Positions 16,064 to 23,956 of a stretch of 44,079 nt of DNA are shown piece after piece. The notes under the pieces are model-generated. The model searched no databases. It worked only from the letters and a program-made list of their open reading frames with translations, and had not been told where the DNA came from. Origin of the DNA: Lactobacillus sp. UBA5815 (GTDB lineage: Bacteria; Bacillota; Bacilli; Lactobacillales; Lactobacillaceae). Location: NCBI GenBank assembly GCA_002417825.1, contig DICX01000037.1:1-44079 (forward strand). The letters are read 5' to 3'. Position 1 is the stretch's first letter; each line of letters begins with the position of its first letter. The translations under genes and the position numbers were made by a program.

Positions 16064-16077
16064 TGTAAGCGATTTCA
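16064..16077. promoter_or_regulatory. cre site (CcpA operator)
   Basis: TGTAAGCGATTTCA fits the consensus TGWAANCGNTNWCA at every position. It lies just upstream of the leader ORF and presumably downstream of the promoter of the DUF218 surface gene, where CcpA binding would repress. Confidence 0.65.
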
Positions 16078-16084
16078 ATATAAG

Positions 16085-16111
16085 AATACCATATTTATTG
16101 GTATTTACCAA
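16085..16111. promoter_or_regulatory. Nested inverted repeats in the promoter region of the DUF218 surface gene
   Basis: AATACCA (16085-16091) pairs with TGGTATT (16099-16105), and TTGGTA-TT-TACCAA (16098-16111) overlaps it. On the minus strand TTGGTA and TATTCT are 17 nt apart, a weak promoter candidate, so a regulator bound here would cover it. Confidence 0.4.
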
Positions 16112-16162
16112 TTAGGAATCAAACTTACATGAAGGAATTTTCGCTTTTTGTTTTTCTGCACA

Positions 16163-16193
16163 AAAAAAACGCGCCAGTACAAAGTTGACGCGC
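16163..16193 (-). terminator. Minus-strand terminator
   Basis: On the minus strand CGCGTCA pairs with TGGCGCG (one G-T pair) around a 9-nt loop and is followed by eight T. It lies 29 nt after the small frame ending at 16222, which suggests that frame was once the end of a real gene. Confidence 0.65.
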
Positions 16194-16221
16194 AAATAAA
16201 GAATAATAGATCCAGTTGAAA

Positions 16222-16407
16222 TCATCTTGTGAATAAAAGATAGCCAGCTAAAAATGATTCGACCTTAGTTTTGAGTTGTCCATTCGTAAATTTAGGCTTT
16301 GAAGATAAGATTGTTGCAATTAACTCATCGTATCTGGATCGGTACTGGTACCATTCATCAGGAGTTAACGTGTCAAGTGGTACATGAAGTGATGAAGCTG
16401 CGATCAT
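16222..16407 (-). pseudogene. Small frame, probable 3' remnant of an unknown gene
   Basis: A 61-codon frame from an ATG that has no ribosome site. The frame stays open about 40 codons upstream without a start, running into the terminator at 16495-16526. The product (TPDEWYQYRSRYDELIATILSS) is soluble and helical. A good terminator follows. I do not recognise the family. I read it as a truncated gene end rather than an intact small protein. Confidence 0.4.
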
Positions 16408-16494
16408 TTTGTCCAGTCGTTTTCGACATGTTTCAACTTTAGCTAAATAACTTGGGAGAAAGTATTTTGTATATATAGAGGAAGCATAGTAGCA

Positions 16495-16526
16495 ATAAAA
16501 AAGGTATTGGGAGCGATACCTTTTTT
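16495..16526. terminator. Bidirectional terminator
   Basis: AAAAAAGGTAT and ATACCTTTTTT form an 11-bp stem around an 8-nt loop, with A and T tracts. It begins 20 nt after the stop of the membrane-protein fragment at 16546 on the minus strand. Confidence 0.85.
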
Positions 16527-16545
16527 ACTTGGTTTATCAAAGTAA

Positions 16546-16719
16546 TCACTTTTGACTTGATATCGTTTTATCGTTATTCGATGTAGAGGTGTAGCCTTTG
16601 CTAGTAAATTTTTGATATACATAAGCAAATAAGAAGATGATTGTGACTGACCAGCCAAATTCAGATAGATTTGAATTGATTGAATAAACTAAAACTGAAA
16701 CGACGGCTTGATAAAAAAA
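16546..16719 (-). pseudogene. C-terminal fragment of a membrane protein
   Basis: A minus-strand frame of about 58 codons without a start codon, bounded upstream by TAA (16720-16722). It encodes one hydrophobic helix (AVVSVLVYSINSNLSEFGWSVTIIFLFAYVY) and a polar tail ending SSQK. A proper terminator directly follows the stop. The helix-plus-tail pattern and terminator point to the surviving 3' end of a deleted membrane-protein gene. The family is not recognised. The sequence further upstream is AT-rich and without a gene. Confidence 0.4.
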
Positions 16720-16842
16720 TTAGATAAATAAGACACTGCTAATATATTAAAAATAATTTGTTTTTATACTAGCAGATAATTACAAATATATTATTATAAA
16801 AAGTTTTCTGTAATAATGAGTACATAAATTATGTTTTATTCC
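16720..16842. other. AT-rich gene-free spacer
   Basis: Very AT-rich DNA between the membrane-protein fragment and the triple repeat. I see no gene, terminator or clear promoter in it. Confidence 0.5.
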
Positions 16843-16914
16843 AAAATCGTATATTTTTAAGCGCACAAAATCGTATATTTTTAAGCGCACAAAATCGTAT
16901 ATTTTTAAGCGCAC
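16843..16914. repeat. Three perfect tandem 24-bp direct repeats upstream of the WxL gene
   Basis: Units at 16843-16866, 16867-16890 and 16891-16914 are identical, each reading AAAATCGTATATTTTTAAGC followed by GCAC. They lie directly before the palindrome and -10 box of the WxL gene. Candidates are repeated binding sites for a regulator, or an array prone to changes in copy number. Confidence 0.9.
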
Positions 16915-16945
16915 ATATGATATAATATATATGTTATATCATATG
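16914..16945. promoter_or_regulatory. 12-bp palindrome overlapping the WxL promoter
   Basis: CATATGATATAA (16914-16925) and TTATATCATATG (16934-16945) are perfect inverted copies with an 8-nt centre. TATAAT at 16921-16926 lies inside and is the likely -10 box. I see no convincing -35, so activation by a bound protein is plausible. The palindrome abuts the last 24-bp repeat. Confidence 0.6.
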
Positions 16946-16972
16946 TTTTTTTAGAAAGCGTACTGGATTACT

Positions 16973-17593
16973 ATGAAAAATAAATTACTTTTTCCATCTG
17001 CTTTAACGCTGTTAATTGCCTTAGGACTTTCAACAGGCACCATGAGCGTCGTACATGCGGCGGATTCAGGATCGACTACGGGCTCAGATACCACTAGCGT
17101 TTCGGTTACATCAGGTGATTTAACAATTGGAACTGTTCCAAACTTGTCTTTTACAAGCAGTGTTGACAGCATTGCAAATGCTACAGGAAATAGCACTGTG
17201 AAGTTAAGCACTCCTGGAAACATTGTCACAACTGATGATCAAGGGTATGGAACGGATACGAGTTGGTCATTATCTGCTGTTCCTAGTGGATTAACTTATA
17301 CTGGCGGTGACGGCAAACCACACAATTTAGGCGTAGCGTCTTTAACGATCGATGGTAAGACGATTTCAGCTATTGATGGTAAAACCAGTACTGTTGTTGC
17401 TACTGGTACAAATGAAGGCAACACAACAACGTCATTAACAGGTGATAATACTTCGGTTACTTTAGCACCAGATAAACAAGTCTTCGGGACAAATTACACA
17501 GGAACGATTACGTGGACTTTAACTGGAAACACTGGCACGATTGGCGGTACAGCAAGTAGTACAACTGGTGGTACAACTACACCAGCTGAGTAG
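16973..17593 (+). CDS. WxL-domain cell-surface protein
   Basis: A 206-residue secreted protein. A signal peptide covers residues 1-30 (LLFPSALTLLIALGLS, cleavage near VHAA-DSG). Two W-x-L motifs, WSL at 98-100 and WTL at 181-183, define a C-terminal WxL domain that in related species binds peptidoglycan non-covalently. There is little else in the protein; it is Thr/Ser/Gly-rich with no enzymatic domain. It is followed without a gap by the DUF916 gene, its usual partner. The ribosome site is weak (AGAAAG some 15 nt upstream). Confidence 0.85.
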   Translation: MKNKLLFPSALTLLIALGLSTGTMSVVHAADSGSTTGSDTTSVSVTSGDLTIGTVPNLSFTSSVDSIANATGNSTVKLSTPGNIVTTDDQGYGTDTSWSLSAVPSGLTYTGGDGKPHNLGVASLTIDGKTISAIDGKTSTVVATGTNEGNTTTSLTGDNTSVTLAPDKQVFGTNYTGTITWTLTGNTGTIGGTASSTTGGTTTPAE

Positions 17594-18636
17594 TGGCAAT
17601 GACGCATACTTATAGTCATTGGCGTTGGATATTTTTCACTGTATTTACAGTGTTGGGCTTGATGTGCTGTTTTCTATTGATTTCTCGTACAGTAAACGCA
17701 GCAAGCGTGGACTTTTCAGTTAAAACTGAAGATAAAAAAAGCCCAGCTGCTGTCCAACGTCAAATTACAGCGGGGCAAGTGTTTACTGTTAAACTACTGT
17801 TTACAAATAACAGTGCACATTCGCAGAATCTATCAATCTCATGTAATACTGCTTTTACTGGTGATACAGGTAACGTTCAGTATAATTTAGAGAATCCCAA
17901 GCCCTCTTATTTTGGCTCTGTAAATTTCAACCAATTGATAAATGGCCCTAAGACCGTCAAACTTGCTGCCCACGGAAAAGTTGTAAAAAATTATACGATA
18001 AAATCTCCGGATAAAAAATTCAAGGGAGTAGTTGTCGGTGGTTTTTATGTTCGGCAAATTGTGTCCAAACGCAAATTGGCTAAAACATCCAAAAACAAAA
18101 TGGCCATGGGATATACTAATGTTTTTGCGTATGTAATCCCTGTGATTTTGAGCCAGAGTAATCAAATCGTTCATACGAAGTTAGTATTGCAAAAGACTTA
18201 TTCAAAAGTGACTCATAATATTCCTGTCGTGATTGCTAGAATAGCTAATGTGACACCGACTTTCTTTGGTGAGTTGAGTTTCAAAACGCGAATTGTCAAT
18301 GTCAAAAATCATCGTGTTATGTCTAAAAGCAGTCAAAACAACATGACTATGGCGCCACTAAGTCGCTTTGATTATCATGTCTTATTGAAGAAGCCGTTGC
18401 CTGCAGGTAAATATTTGTTAAATCTAACGGCAACTTCTGGTCAGCGGATATGGCATTTTGATCGAACATTTCAAATTAGTCAACATGTTGCACAATCGAC
18501 TGAATCTAGACGTCACACATCTAGTGATCAGTGGAAACTATGGCTTGCTGTGATATTAGGTCTCATTGTTTTACTAGTAGCGTTGTCAGTGGGAATGTAT
18601 GAGCTAGGAAGACATCACAAAAATAGCAAAAAATAG
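17593..18636 (+). CDS. DUF916/DUF3324 WxL-interacting membrane protein
   Basis: About 347 residues. An N-terminal hydrophobic segment (IFFTVFTVLGLMCCFLLISRTVNA) acts as signal or anchor. The ectodomain begins SVDFSVKTEDKKSP, typical of DUF916, and includes GVVVGGFYVRQ; the second half corresponds to DUF3324. A C-terminal helix (WLAVILGLIVLLVALSVGMY) and basic tail anchor it in the membrane. It is thought to hold WxL proteins at the surface. The GTG at 17593 overlaps the WxL stop by one base; an ATG at 17599 is the alternative start. Neither has a strong ribosome site, suggesting coupled translation. Confidence 0.85.
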   Translation: MAMTHTYSHWRWIFFTVFTVLGLMCCFLLISRTVNAASVDFSVKTEDKKSPAAVQRQITAGQVFTVKLLFTNNSAHSQNLSISCNTAFTGDTGNVQYNLENPKPSYFGSVNFNQLINGPKTVKLAAHGKVVKNYTIKSPDKKFKGVVVGGFYVRQIVSKRKLAKTSKNKMAMGYTNVFAYVIPVILSQSNQIVHTKLVLQKTYSKVTHNIPVVIARIANVTPTFFGELSFKTRIVNVKNHRVMSKSSQNNMTMAPLSRFDYHVLLKKPLPAGKYLLNLTATSGQRIWHFDRTFQISQHVAQSTESRRHTSSDQWKLWLAVILGLIVLLVALSVGMYELGRHHKNSKK

Positions 18637-18658
18637 TATCAAAAATCATCGCTTAAGA

Positions 18659-18696
18659 CTTTGAAAAGCTCTGATAGCTTTCCAAAGCCTTTTTGT
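18659..18696 (+). terminator. Terminator of the WxL operon
   Basis: CTTTGAAAAGCT pairs with AGCTTTCCAAAG around CTGAT (one internal mismatch) and is followed by CCTTTTTG. It lies 23 nt after the DUF916 stop. Confidence 0.75.
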
Positions 18697-18888
18697 TATC
18701 CTAAAATAGAAAACAGTGTTTGTATAATTGCATTAATTAGTTTTTGAGATGATTTAAAAATTTCATTTTGTTGTCAAAATAGCAATAAACGTTAACCTTG
18801 ATATGACTGAAATATGAAGACTAAAAAAGATTTGGCAGATGAGCTTATCTGTCTTAGATAAAAAAGATACCAATGGAGGCAATCAAAA

Positions 18889-20484
18889 ATGGCAGTGACG
18901 ACAGAATTGCAAAGTGCACTTTTCAGTGCGGCGGATACCTTGCGATCCAAGATGGACGCAAACGAATACAAAAATTATCTTTTAGGGACGATCTTCTACA
19001 AATATTTGTCAGACAATCTGCTTTACACAGCAGCGGAATTGTTGAACCACGATCGTGATCAGACCAACTTGGACGAAGCACAAGAAATCTATGAGGCCAA
19101 TGCGTCTGATGAAGATCTGATCAGCGAATTAAAAGAAGAGTTTGGTTATGTGATCAGGCCAGAAGATACTTACACGCACCTATTGGCAGAAGTTCAAGCA
19201 CACACGTTCCAAGTGAATCAATTGAACGACGCTTTCACGAACCTGTCTAGGTCTGGTGCAGAGTTCGAAGGCTTGTTCGACGATTATGACCTGTATTCCA
19301 AACGTCTTGGCAATACCGCGCAAAGACGTGCTGATACGATTTCTGGTGTCCTTTCTGCAATTGGCGGTCTGGATCTGGTCAAAGAACCGGGCGACACTTT
19401 GGGGGATGCTTATGAATATCTCATTGGTCAATTCGCTTCTGAATCTGGGAAAAAGGCCGGCGAATTCTACACGCCGCAAAAAGTCTCAGAATTATTGACA
19501 CGATTGACGCTGCTCGGCAAAGATTATCATGATGGGATGACGGTTTATGATCCTGCCATGGGATCAGGTTCTTTACTGCTTAATTTCAAAAAGTATTTGA
19601 CCGTTGGCAAGGATCGTGTCACTTTCTTTGGTCAAGAAATCAACACGTCAACTTACAATCTGGCACGGATGAACATGATCTTGCACCACGTTCCGATCAC
19701 CAATCAAAAATTGCGTAACGGCGATACGCTAGATGAAGATTGGCCAGCTGAAGAAATTACGAACTTTGATTCTGTTGTGATGAACCCGCCTTATTCGCAA
19801 AAATGGTCTGCCGCTGATGGCTTTAAAGAAGATCCACGTTTTTCTGCATATGGCGTTTTACCACCTAAGTCAAAAGCTGATTATGCATTCTTGCTTCATG
19901 GTTACTATCATTTGAAGCATAGCGGCACGATGGCCATCGTTTTGCCTCATGGCATTTTGTTCCGTGGGGCTGCGGAAGGGAAAATTCGTCATAAGCTGTT
20001 AGAAGAAGGCGCCATCGATGCAGTGATCGGGTTACCAGCTAACTTGTTTTACAGTACGAGCATTCCAACTGTTATCGTGGTTTTGAAGAAAGATAAAAAA
20101 GATCGTAATGTGCTTTTCATTGATGCTTCGAAAGAATTTGAAAAGATCAAAACGCAGAATCAATTGCGTGAATCGGATATTCAACGGATCCTTGATACTT
20201 GTGAAAAACGTAAAGATGTTGATAAATACGCACATTTGGCGACTTTTGATGAAATCGAATCAAACGACTTTAATCTGAACATTCCCCGTTATGTCGATAC
20301 TTTCGAACCTGAGCCAGAAATTGACTTAGAAGAAGTCGCAAAAGACTTGAGCCAAACACGCCAAGCTATTCAAGAAAATGAACATGATCTTGTTTCACAA
20401 TTGAAAGATTTAACTTCTGACGATGACAAGATCATGTCCGGGTTGAATGACGTCATCAAAGACTTAGAGGAGGACTTGCAGTGA
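18889..20484 (+). CDS. hsdM: Type I restriction-modification DNA methyltransferase HsdM
   Basis: A 531-residue N6-adenine methyltransferase subunit. An N-terminal helical HsdM_N domain covers about 1-160 (FSAADTLRSKMDANEYKNYLLGTIFYKYLSD). The catalytic domain has GEFYTPQKVSELL, the SAM motif DPAMGSGSL at 221-229 and the catalytic NPPY at 299-302. With HsdS it methylates the recognition site; with HsdR added it restricts. GGAGG lies before the ATG. The stop overlaps the hsdS start (GTGA), so the two are translationally coupled. Confidence 0.96.
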   Translation: MAVTTELQSALFSAADTLRSKMDANEYKNYLLGTIFYKYLSDNLLYTAAELLNHDRDQTNLDEAQEIYEANASDEDLISELKEEFGYVIRPEDTYTHLLAEVQAHTFQVNQLNDAFTNLSRSGAEFEGLFDDYDLYSKRLGNTAQRRADTISGVLSAIGGLDLVKEPGDTLGDAYEYLIGQFASESGKKAGEFYTPQKVSELLTRLTLLGKDYHDGMTVYDPAMGSGSLLLNFKKYLTVGKDRVTFFGQEINTSTYNLARMNMILHHVPITNQKLRNGDTLDEDWPAEEITNFDSVVMNPPYSQKWSAADGFKEDPRFSAYGVLPPKSKADYAFLLHGYYHLKHSGTMAIVLPHGILFRGAAEGKIRHKLLEEGAIDAVIGLPANLFYSTSIPTVIVVLKKDKKDRNVLFIDASKEFEKIKTQNQLRESDIQRILDTCEKRKDVDKYAHLATFDEIESNDFNLNIPRYVDTFEPEPEIDLEEVAKDLSQTRQAIQENEHDLVSQLKDLTSDDDKIMSGLNDVIKDLEEDLQ

Positions 20485-21659
20485 AACCAGTTACAAGAAA
20501 GAGGCCTCAGCTTGGATTCAAATGTTTTGACGAGGATTGGGAACAGCATACATTGAAAGAAATTGTCAAAAAGCAAATAAAAGGCAAAGCACAATTGAAT
20601 AATCTAAGTGAGGGAAATATTGACTATTTAGATGCGTCACGACTAAATGGTGGAATACCATTTTTCACGAATGGAACTAAAAATGTTGAAAAAGATGATA
20701 TATTAATTCTTTGGGATGGTTCTAAAGCTGGTACTGTTTATACAGGATTTTCAGGTGCTCTGGGTTCTACCTTAAAGGCGTATAAAACAACTTCGAATAG
20801 TACTTTTGTCTATCAATTTTTGAAACGGCAGCAAGAACTTATTTATAAGAACTATAGAACTCCTAATATTCCACATGTACAAAAAGACTTTTTAAATGTA
20901 TTTAAAATAAGTACACCAAACTTTGCTGAGCAACAAAAAATTGGCACTTTTTTCAAGCAGCTTGACGAGCTCATTACCCTTCGTCAGCATCAGTTAGATC
21001 AACTCAAGGCATTGAAAAAGGGCTATTTACAAAAAATGTTTCCTCGAAATGGTGTCAAAGTGCCCGAATTACGGTTTAAAGGATTTGCTGACGATTGGGA
21101 ACAGCGTAAGGTTTCAAGTATTTCTAAAAAGACTTATGGTGGAGGCACACCAAAAACTAGTATCAAAGAATTTTGGAATGGAGTTATTCCTTGGATTCAA
21201 AGTAGTGATCTAGAAAGTCATAAATTATTTAATGTTTCCCCTAAAAAGTATATTACTAATGAGAGTATCCGAAAATCTGCAACAAAACTTGTTCCTGCTA
21301 ACTCAATTGCAATAGTGACACGAGTTGGTGTTGGCAAACTTGCTCTAATGACTTTTGAATATACTACTAGTCAAGATTTTTTGTCACTTTCGGATTTACA
21401 AGTGGATCCATATTTTGGAATATATTCTTTGTATGCTATGCTACAAAAAGAATCCAATGATCTGCAAGGGACATCTATTAAAGGAATTACTAAGCTAGAT
21501 TTATTAGATAAAGAATTGATGATTCCTAAAAAAAATAACGAACAGGAAAAAATTGGCATCTTTTTTAGGCAGCTCGAAAAATTCATCACCCTTAACCAAC
21601 ATAAGTTGGATAAACTAAAAGAACTCAAAAAAGCCTATTTACAAAAAATGTTTTGTTAA
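20481..21659 (+). CDS. hsdS: Type I specificity subunit HsdS (expressed copy)
   Basis: A 392-residue protein with two target-recognition domains, each opened by a DWEQ motif (near residues 19 and 205) and closed by a conserved coiled coil (LITLRQHQLDQLKALKKGYLQKMF and FITLNQHKLDKLKELKKAYLQKMF). Each domain reads one half of the bipartite target. GGAGGA precedes the GTG start. The 27 bp at 21084-21110, coding FADDWEQRK, recur inverted in the silent copy at 23302-23328. Exchange there would replace the second recognition domain in frame, giving a 376-residue HsdS. The recognition domains are AT-rich, as usual for HsdS. Confidence 0.95.
   Translation: MKPVTRKRPQLGFKCFDEDWEQHTLKEIVKKQIKGKAQLNNLSEGNIDYLDASRLNGGIPFFTNGTKNVEKDDILILWDGSKAGTVYTGFSGALGSTLKAYKTTSNSTFVYQFLKRQQELIYKNYRTPNIPHVQKDFLNVFKISTPNFAEQQKIGTFFKQLDELITLRQHQLDQLKALKKGYLQKMFPRNGVKVPELRFKGFADDWEQRKVSSISKKTYGGGTPKTSIKEFWNGVIPWIQSSDLESHKLFNVSPKKYITNESIRKSATKLVPANSIAIVTRVGVGKLALMTFEYTTSQDFLSLSDLQVDPYFGIYSLYAMLQKESNDLQGTSIKGITKLDLLDKELMIPKKNNEQEKIGIFFRQLEKFITLNQHKLDKLKELKKAYLQKMFC
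21084..21110 (+). repeat. Inverted repeat, left arm (in hsdS)
   Basis: 27 bp beginning TTTGCTGACGATTGGG and identical to the reverse complement of 23302-23328. It codes FADDWEQRK in both copies and in the same frame, and sits exactly at the start of the second recognition domain. This is the expected crossover site for specificity switching. Confidence 0.92.
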
Positions 21660-21830
21660 TTATGTATTGTTACTAGACATTACTTTTTTGAAAAATAATG
21701 AATAAGTTTGATTTTCACGAACATAAAGAATAAACAATATTTGAAGCCTTATATTCAAATATATCTCATCTTCCTAAATAATTGATTTTATCAGCTGATA
21801 ATTTGAAAAATGTTAGGAGGATGTTTTTTT

Positions 21831-22757
21831 ATGGCTTCAAAAAAATCAACACAACTTTTTTATCGCTATTACGCAGAATGGATTGGATTGTATAAAATCA
21901 ATGCAGTTCGCGAAGTCACGTTAGACAAATATTATTTAACGCTCCACTGGTTGAGAGCACTCGCACCGACGCTAAAATTGAACCAGTTAAATCGGCGTAC
22001 TTATCAGCAATTGATCAATGACTATGCTATCGATCACGAACGGCAAACAACGATTGACTTTCATCATCAAGTTAAAAGTGCCATTTTAGATGCTTTGGAT
22101 GAAGGCTTGATTCATACAAACCCTGTGCGCAAAGTCATTATTAAAGGGAAAAAACCGCGACCTAAAAAATTGAAGTATTTAAGCCAAACGCAGCTGCAGC
22201 TTGTCATTAAAAGCCTTAATCTAGGAACAAATTTGAACTGGGATTGGTTTATTTTATTGGTTGCGAAAACAGGTGTCCGCTTTGCTGAAGGATTAGGTGT
22301 GACACCAGAAGATTTCGACTTTGAAAAACGACAGTTGACGATCAATAAAACTTGGAATTATCGTCAAGCTCGCGGTGGCTTTCAACCCACTAAAAATACT
22401 TCTTCAGTCAGAAAAGTAAAACTTGATCTGAAATTGGCAACTCAATTCTCAAAACTGATTCAAAATCTGCCTTCAGGAAAACCAATATTTGTCAACGGTC
22501 GCGTCTTTAATTCAACGATCAATCATCGATTGACCGTACTATGCAAACAAGCCAAAGTTCCAGTCATAACGATTCATGGTTTGCGTCACACACATGCCTC
22601 ACTTTTGCTATTTGCAGGAGTTTCAATCGCAACGGTTGCGAAAAGATTAGGGCATTCAAGTATTACGACGACTCAAAAAACATATCTGCACATTATCAAT
22701 GAACTTGAATCGCAAGACAACAATAAAATCATGCATGAAATGTCCGTTTTAATGTAA
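21831..22757 (+). CDS. Tyrosine recombinase (putative hsdS invertase)
   Basis: A 308-residue XerC/D-type integrase. A SAM-like core-binding domain covers about 1-105 and the catalytic domain follows, with R150 (KTGVRFAEGL), H249-x-x-R252 (HGLRHTH), H275 (LGHSS) and the nucleophile Y285 (KTYLHI). The start at 21831 has AGGAGG ten bases upstream. It lies inside the segment bounded by the 27-bp inverted repeats, between the expressed and silent hsdS copies. That is the position of recombinases known to shuffle hsdS in streptococci and lactobacilli, so I infer that it catalyses this inversion. Confidence 0.92.
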   Translation: MASKKSTQLFYRYYAEWIGLYKINAVREVTLDKYYLTLHWLRALAPTLKLNQLNRRTYQQLINDYAIDHERQTTIDFHHQVKSAILDALDEGLIHTNPVRKVIIKGKKPRPKKLKYLSQTQLQLVIKSLNLGTNLNWDWFILLVAKTGVRFAEGLGVTPEDFDFEKRQLTINKTWNYRQARGGFQPTKNTSSVRKVKLDLKLATQFSKLIQNLPSGKPIFVNGRVFNSTINHRLTVLCKQAKVPVITIHGLRHTHASLLLFAGVSIATVAKRLGHSSITTTQKTYLHIINELESQDNNKIMHEMSVLM

Positions 22758-22758
22758 A

Positions 22759-22795
22759 AAAAGCACTCAAGTGATATTTTCATTTGAGTGCTTTT
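22759..22795. terminator. Bidirectional terminator between recombinase and silent hsdS
   Basis: AAAAGCACTCAA and TTGAGTGCTTTT form a perfect 12-bp stem. It ends the recombinase gene on the plus strand and the silent hsdS on the minus strand. After an inversion it would still lie beyond the end of whichever hsdS half is expressed. Confidence 0.9.
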
Positions 22796-22800
22796 ACTGA

Positions 22801-23343
22801 TTAAATAAACATTTTTTGAAGATAAGCTTTTTTCAACTTTTTGAGGTTGTCTAATTTACGTTGATGAAAGGCAATTAGAGAGTCAAACTGTTGGAATAAG
22901 GTGCCAATTTTTTGTTGCTCATTAGTTTTAGGTGAATTAATATCAAATCTTGTCATATCTGATTTAGAAACAGAAGGTATATTAGCTGCTTGTTGATATG
23001 CCGTAAATCTCCATTGATTATATTTCATAAATGCATATATATAATCTAAATTAAATAAATTTTTATCAATCATTTCTATAGAATAGCATGAGTTGCCAGC
23101 CCAGTAATTTGTAGTTACCAAATTTACAAACCCAGCATTGGCCCCCCGTGCACTAACAACAATTTTAGGTCCCATATTATTATATTCATCATATTTTCCA
23201 GTATAAGAAATACCACCATTATATACAGGGTAAGGGCTATCATCATTTTGTTTAGTCTTTATCACAAATTCTCCTATTGTAATTTTTGCAATACTGCCCA
23301 ACTTACGCTGTTCCCAATCGTCAGCAAAATTCTCTGTTAGCAA
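22801..23343 (-). pseudogene. hsdS': Silent, inverted partial hsdS cassette
   Basis: One recognition domain plus one closing coiled coil (about 180 codons), reading LTENFADDWEQRKLGSIAKITIGEFV through LKKLKKAYLQKMFI. It lacks the first recognition domain, has only a TTG as possible start, and has no ribosome site. I therefore read it as a storage cassette rather than an expressed gene. Its recognition domain differs from both domains of the expressed HsdS. The 27-bp match at 23302-23328 would let it be recombined in frame behind the first recognition domain. Confidence 0.9.
23302..23328 (-). repeat. Inverted repeat, right arm (in silent hsdS)
   Basis: Perfect reverse-complement copy of 21084-21110. 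The two arms enclose about 2.2 kb containing the rest of hsdS, the recombinase and nearly all of the silent cassette. Confidence 0.92.
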
Positions 23344-23956
23344 TTTTTGACTAGTAAAAATTGCGGTAGCATAGGCTTAAACAAGTTAAATTGATTAAAA
23401 TGATTGAGCCTTAACAAGCTCATTTTGCATATATATATCAGTAAATTTTTGCTTTTTGTCTTACAAAAGGCAGTACATTCTAATAGTAGCAGGTGGTCAA
23501 CAAGATATTACGATCTTCTTTATAACTTAGTTAACTTGTTTTATCATATGATTTGTATATAAAAATTAAGATGCTTTGGATTCAAAGTAGTCAATTTTAC
23601 CCATATGATTTGTCATACTTCAGTTGAAGCTCTGCGTTATAGTAAGTTTTCTTATCTAAATGTGATTTTATAATGATGCTTATTTAGAACTAGTGACTAA
23701 TTTTTCTAGGCGTATTTCAATAACCTGATTCAAGATCCATTGAACAAGAAAGCTGAATGACTCTGATTTGAAATGAAAAAGTTGGGGATGCGGTTGAAAG
23801 GGACTTCGAATTGAAAGTATGAAGTATCATAATATGATGATGAGAGTACAAAAAATGTTTTTTAAGCTCATGATGCAAAGTAATAATTGAAGCGATTGAA
23901 AACTTTGAATAAGAATCATTTGCAGAAGCTAGTTAGTTAAGAAAGGAAATTTTGTT
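23344..23956. other. Gene-free AT-rich interval upstream of hsdR
   Basis: 613 bp with no convincing gene. CAATTTTT and AAAAATTG (23341-23363) form a perfect 8-bp inverted repeat at the edge of the silent hsdS. CATATGATTTGT occurs twice (23545-23556 and 23602-23613). TTGGATTCAAAGTAGT near 23577-23592 also occurs inside the second recognition domain of hsdS (from about 21202), so old hsdS debris is possible. A promoter for hsdR is expected here but I cannot point to it with confidence. Confidence 0.5.

Noticed and set aside
16843..16914. CRISPR-like array before the WxL gene
   Set aside because: The 24-bp units are directly adjacent with no spacers between them.
21660..21830. Attachment site of an integrative element next to the tyrosine recombinase
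   Set aside because: No tRNA, no flanking direct repeats and no other mobile genes; the inverted hsdS copies explain the recombinase better.
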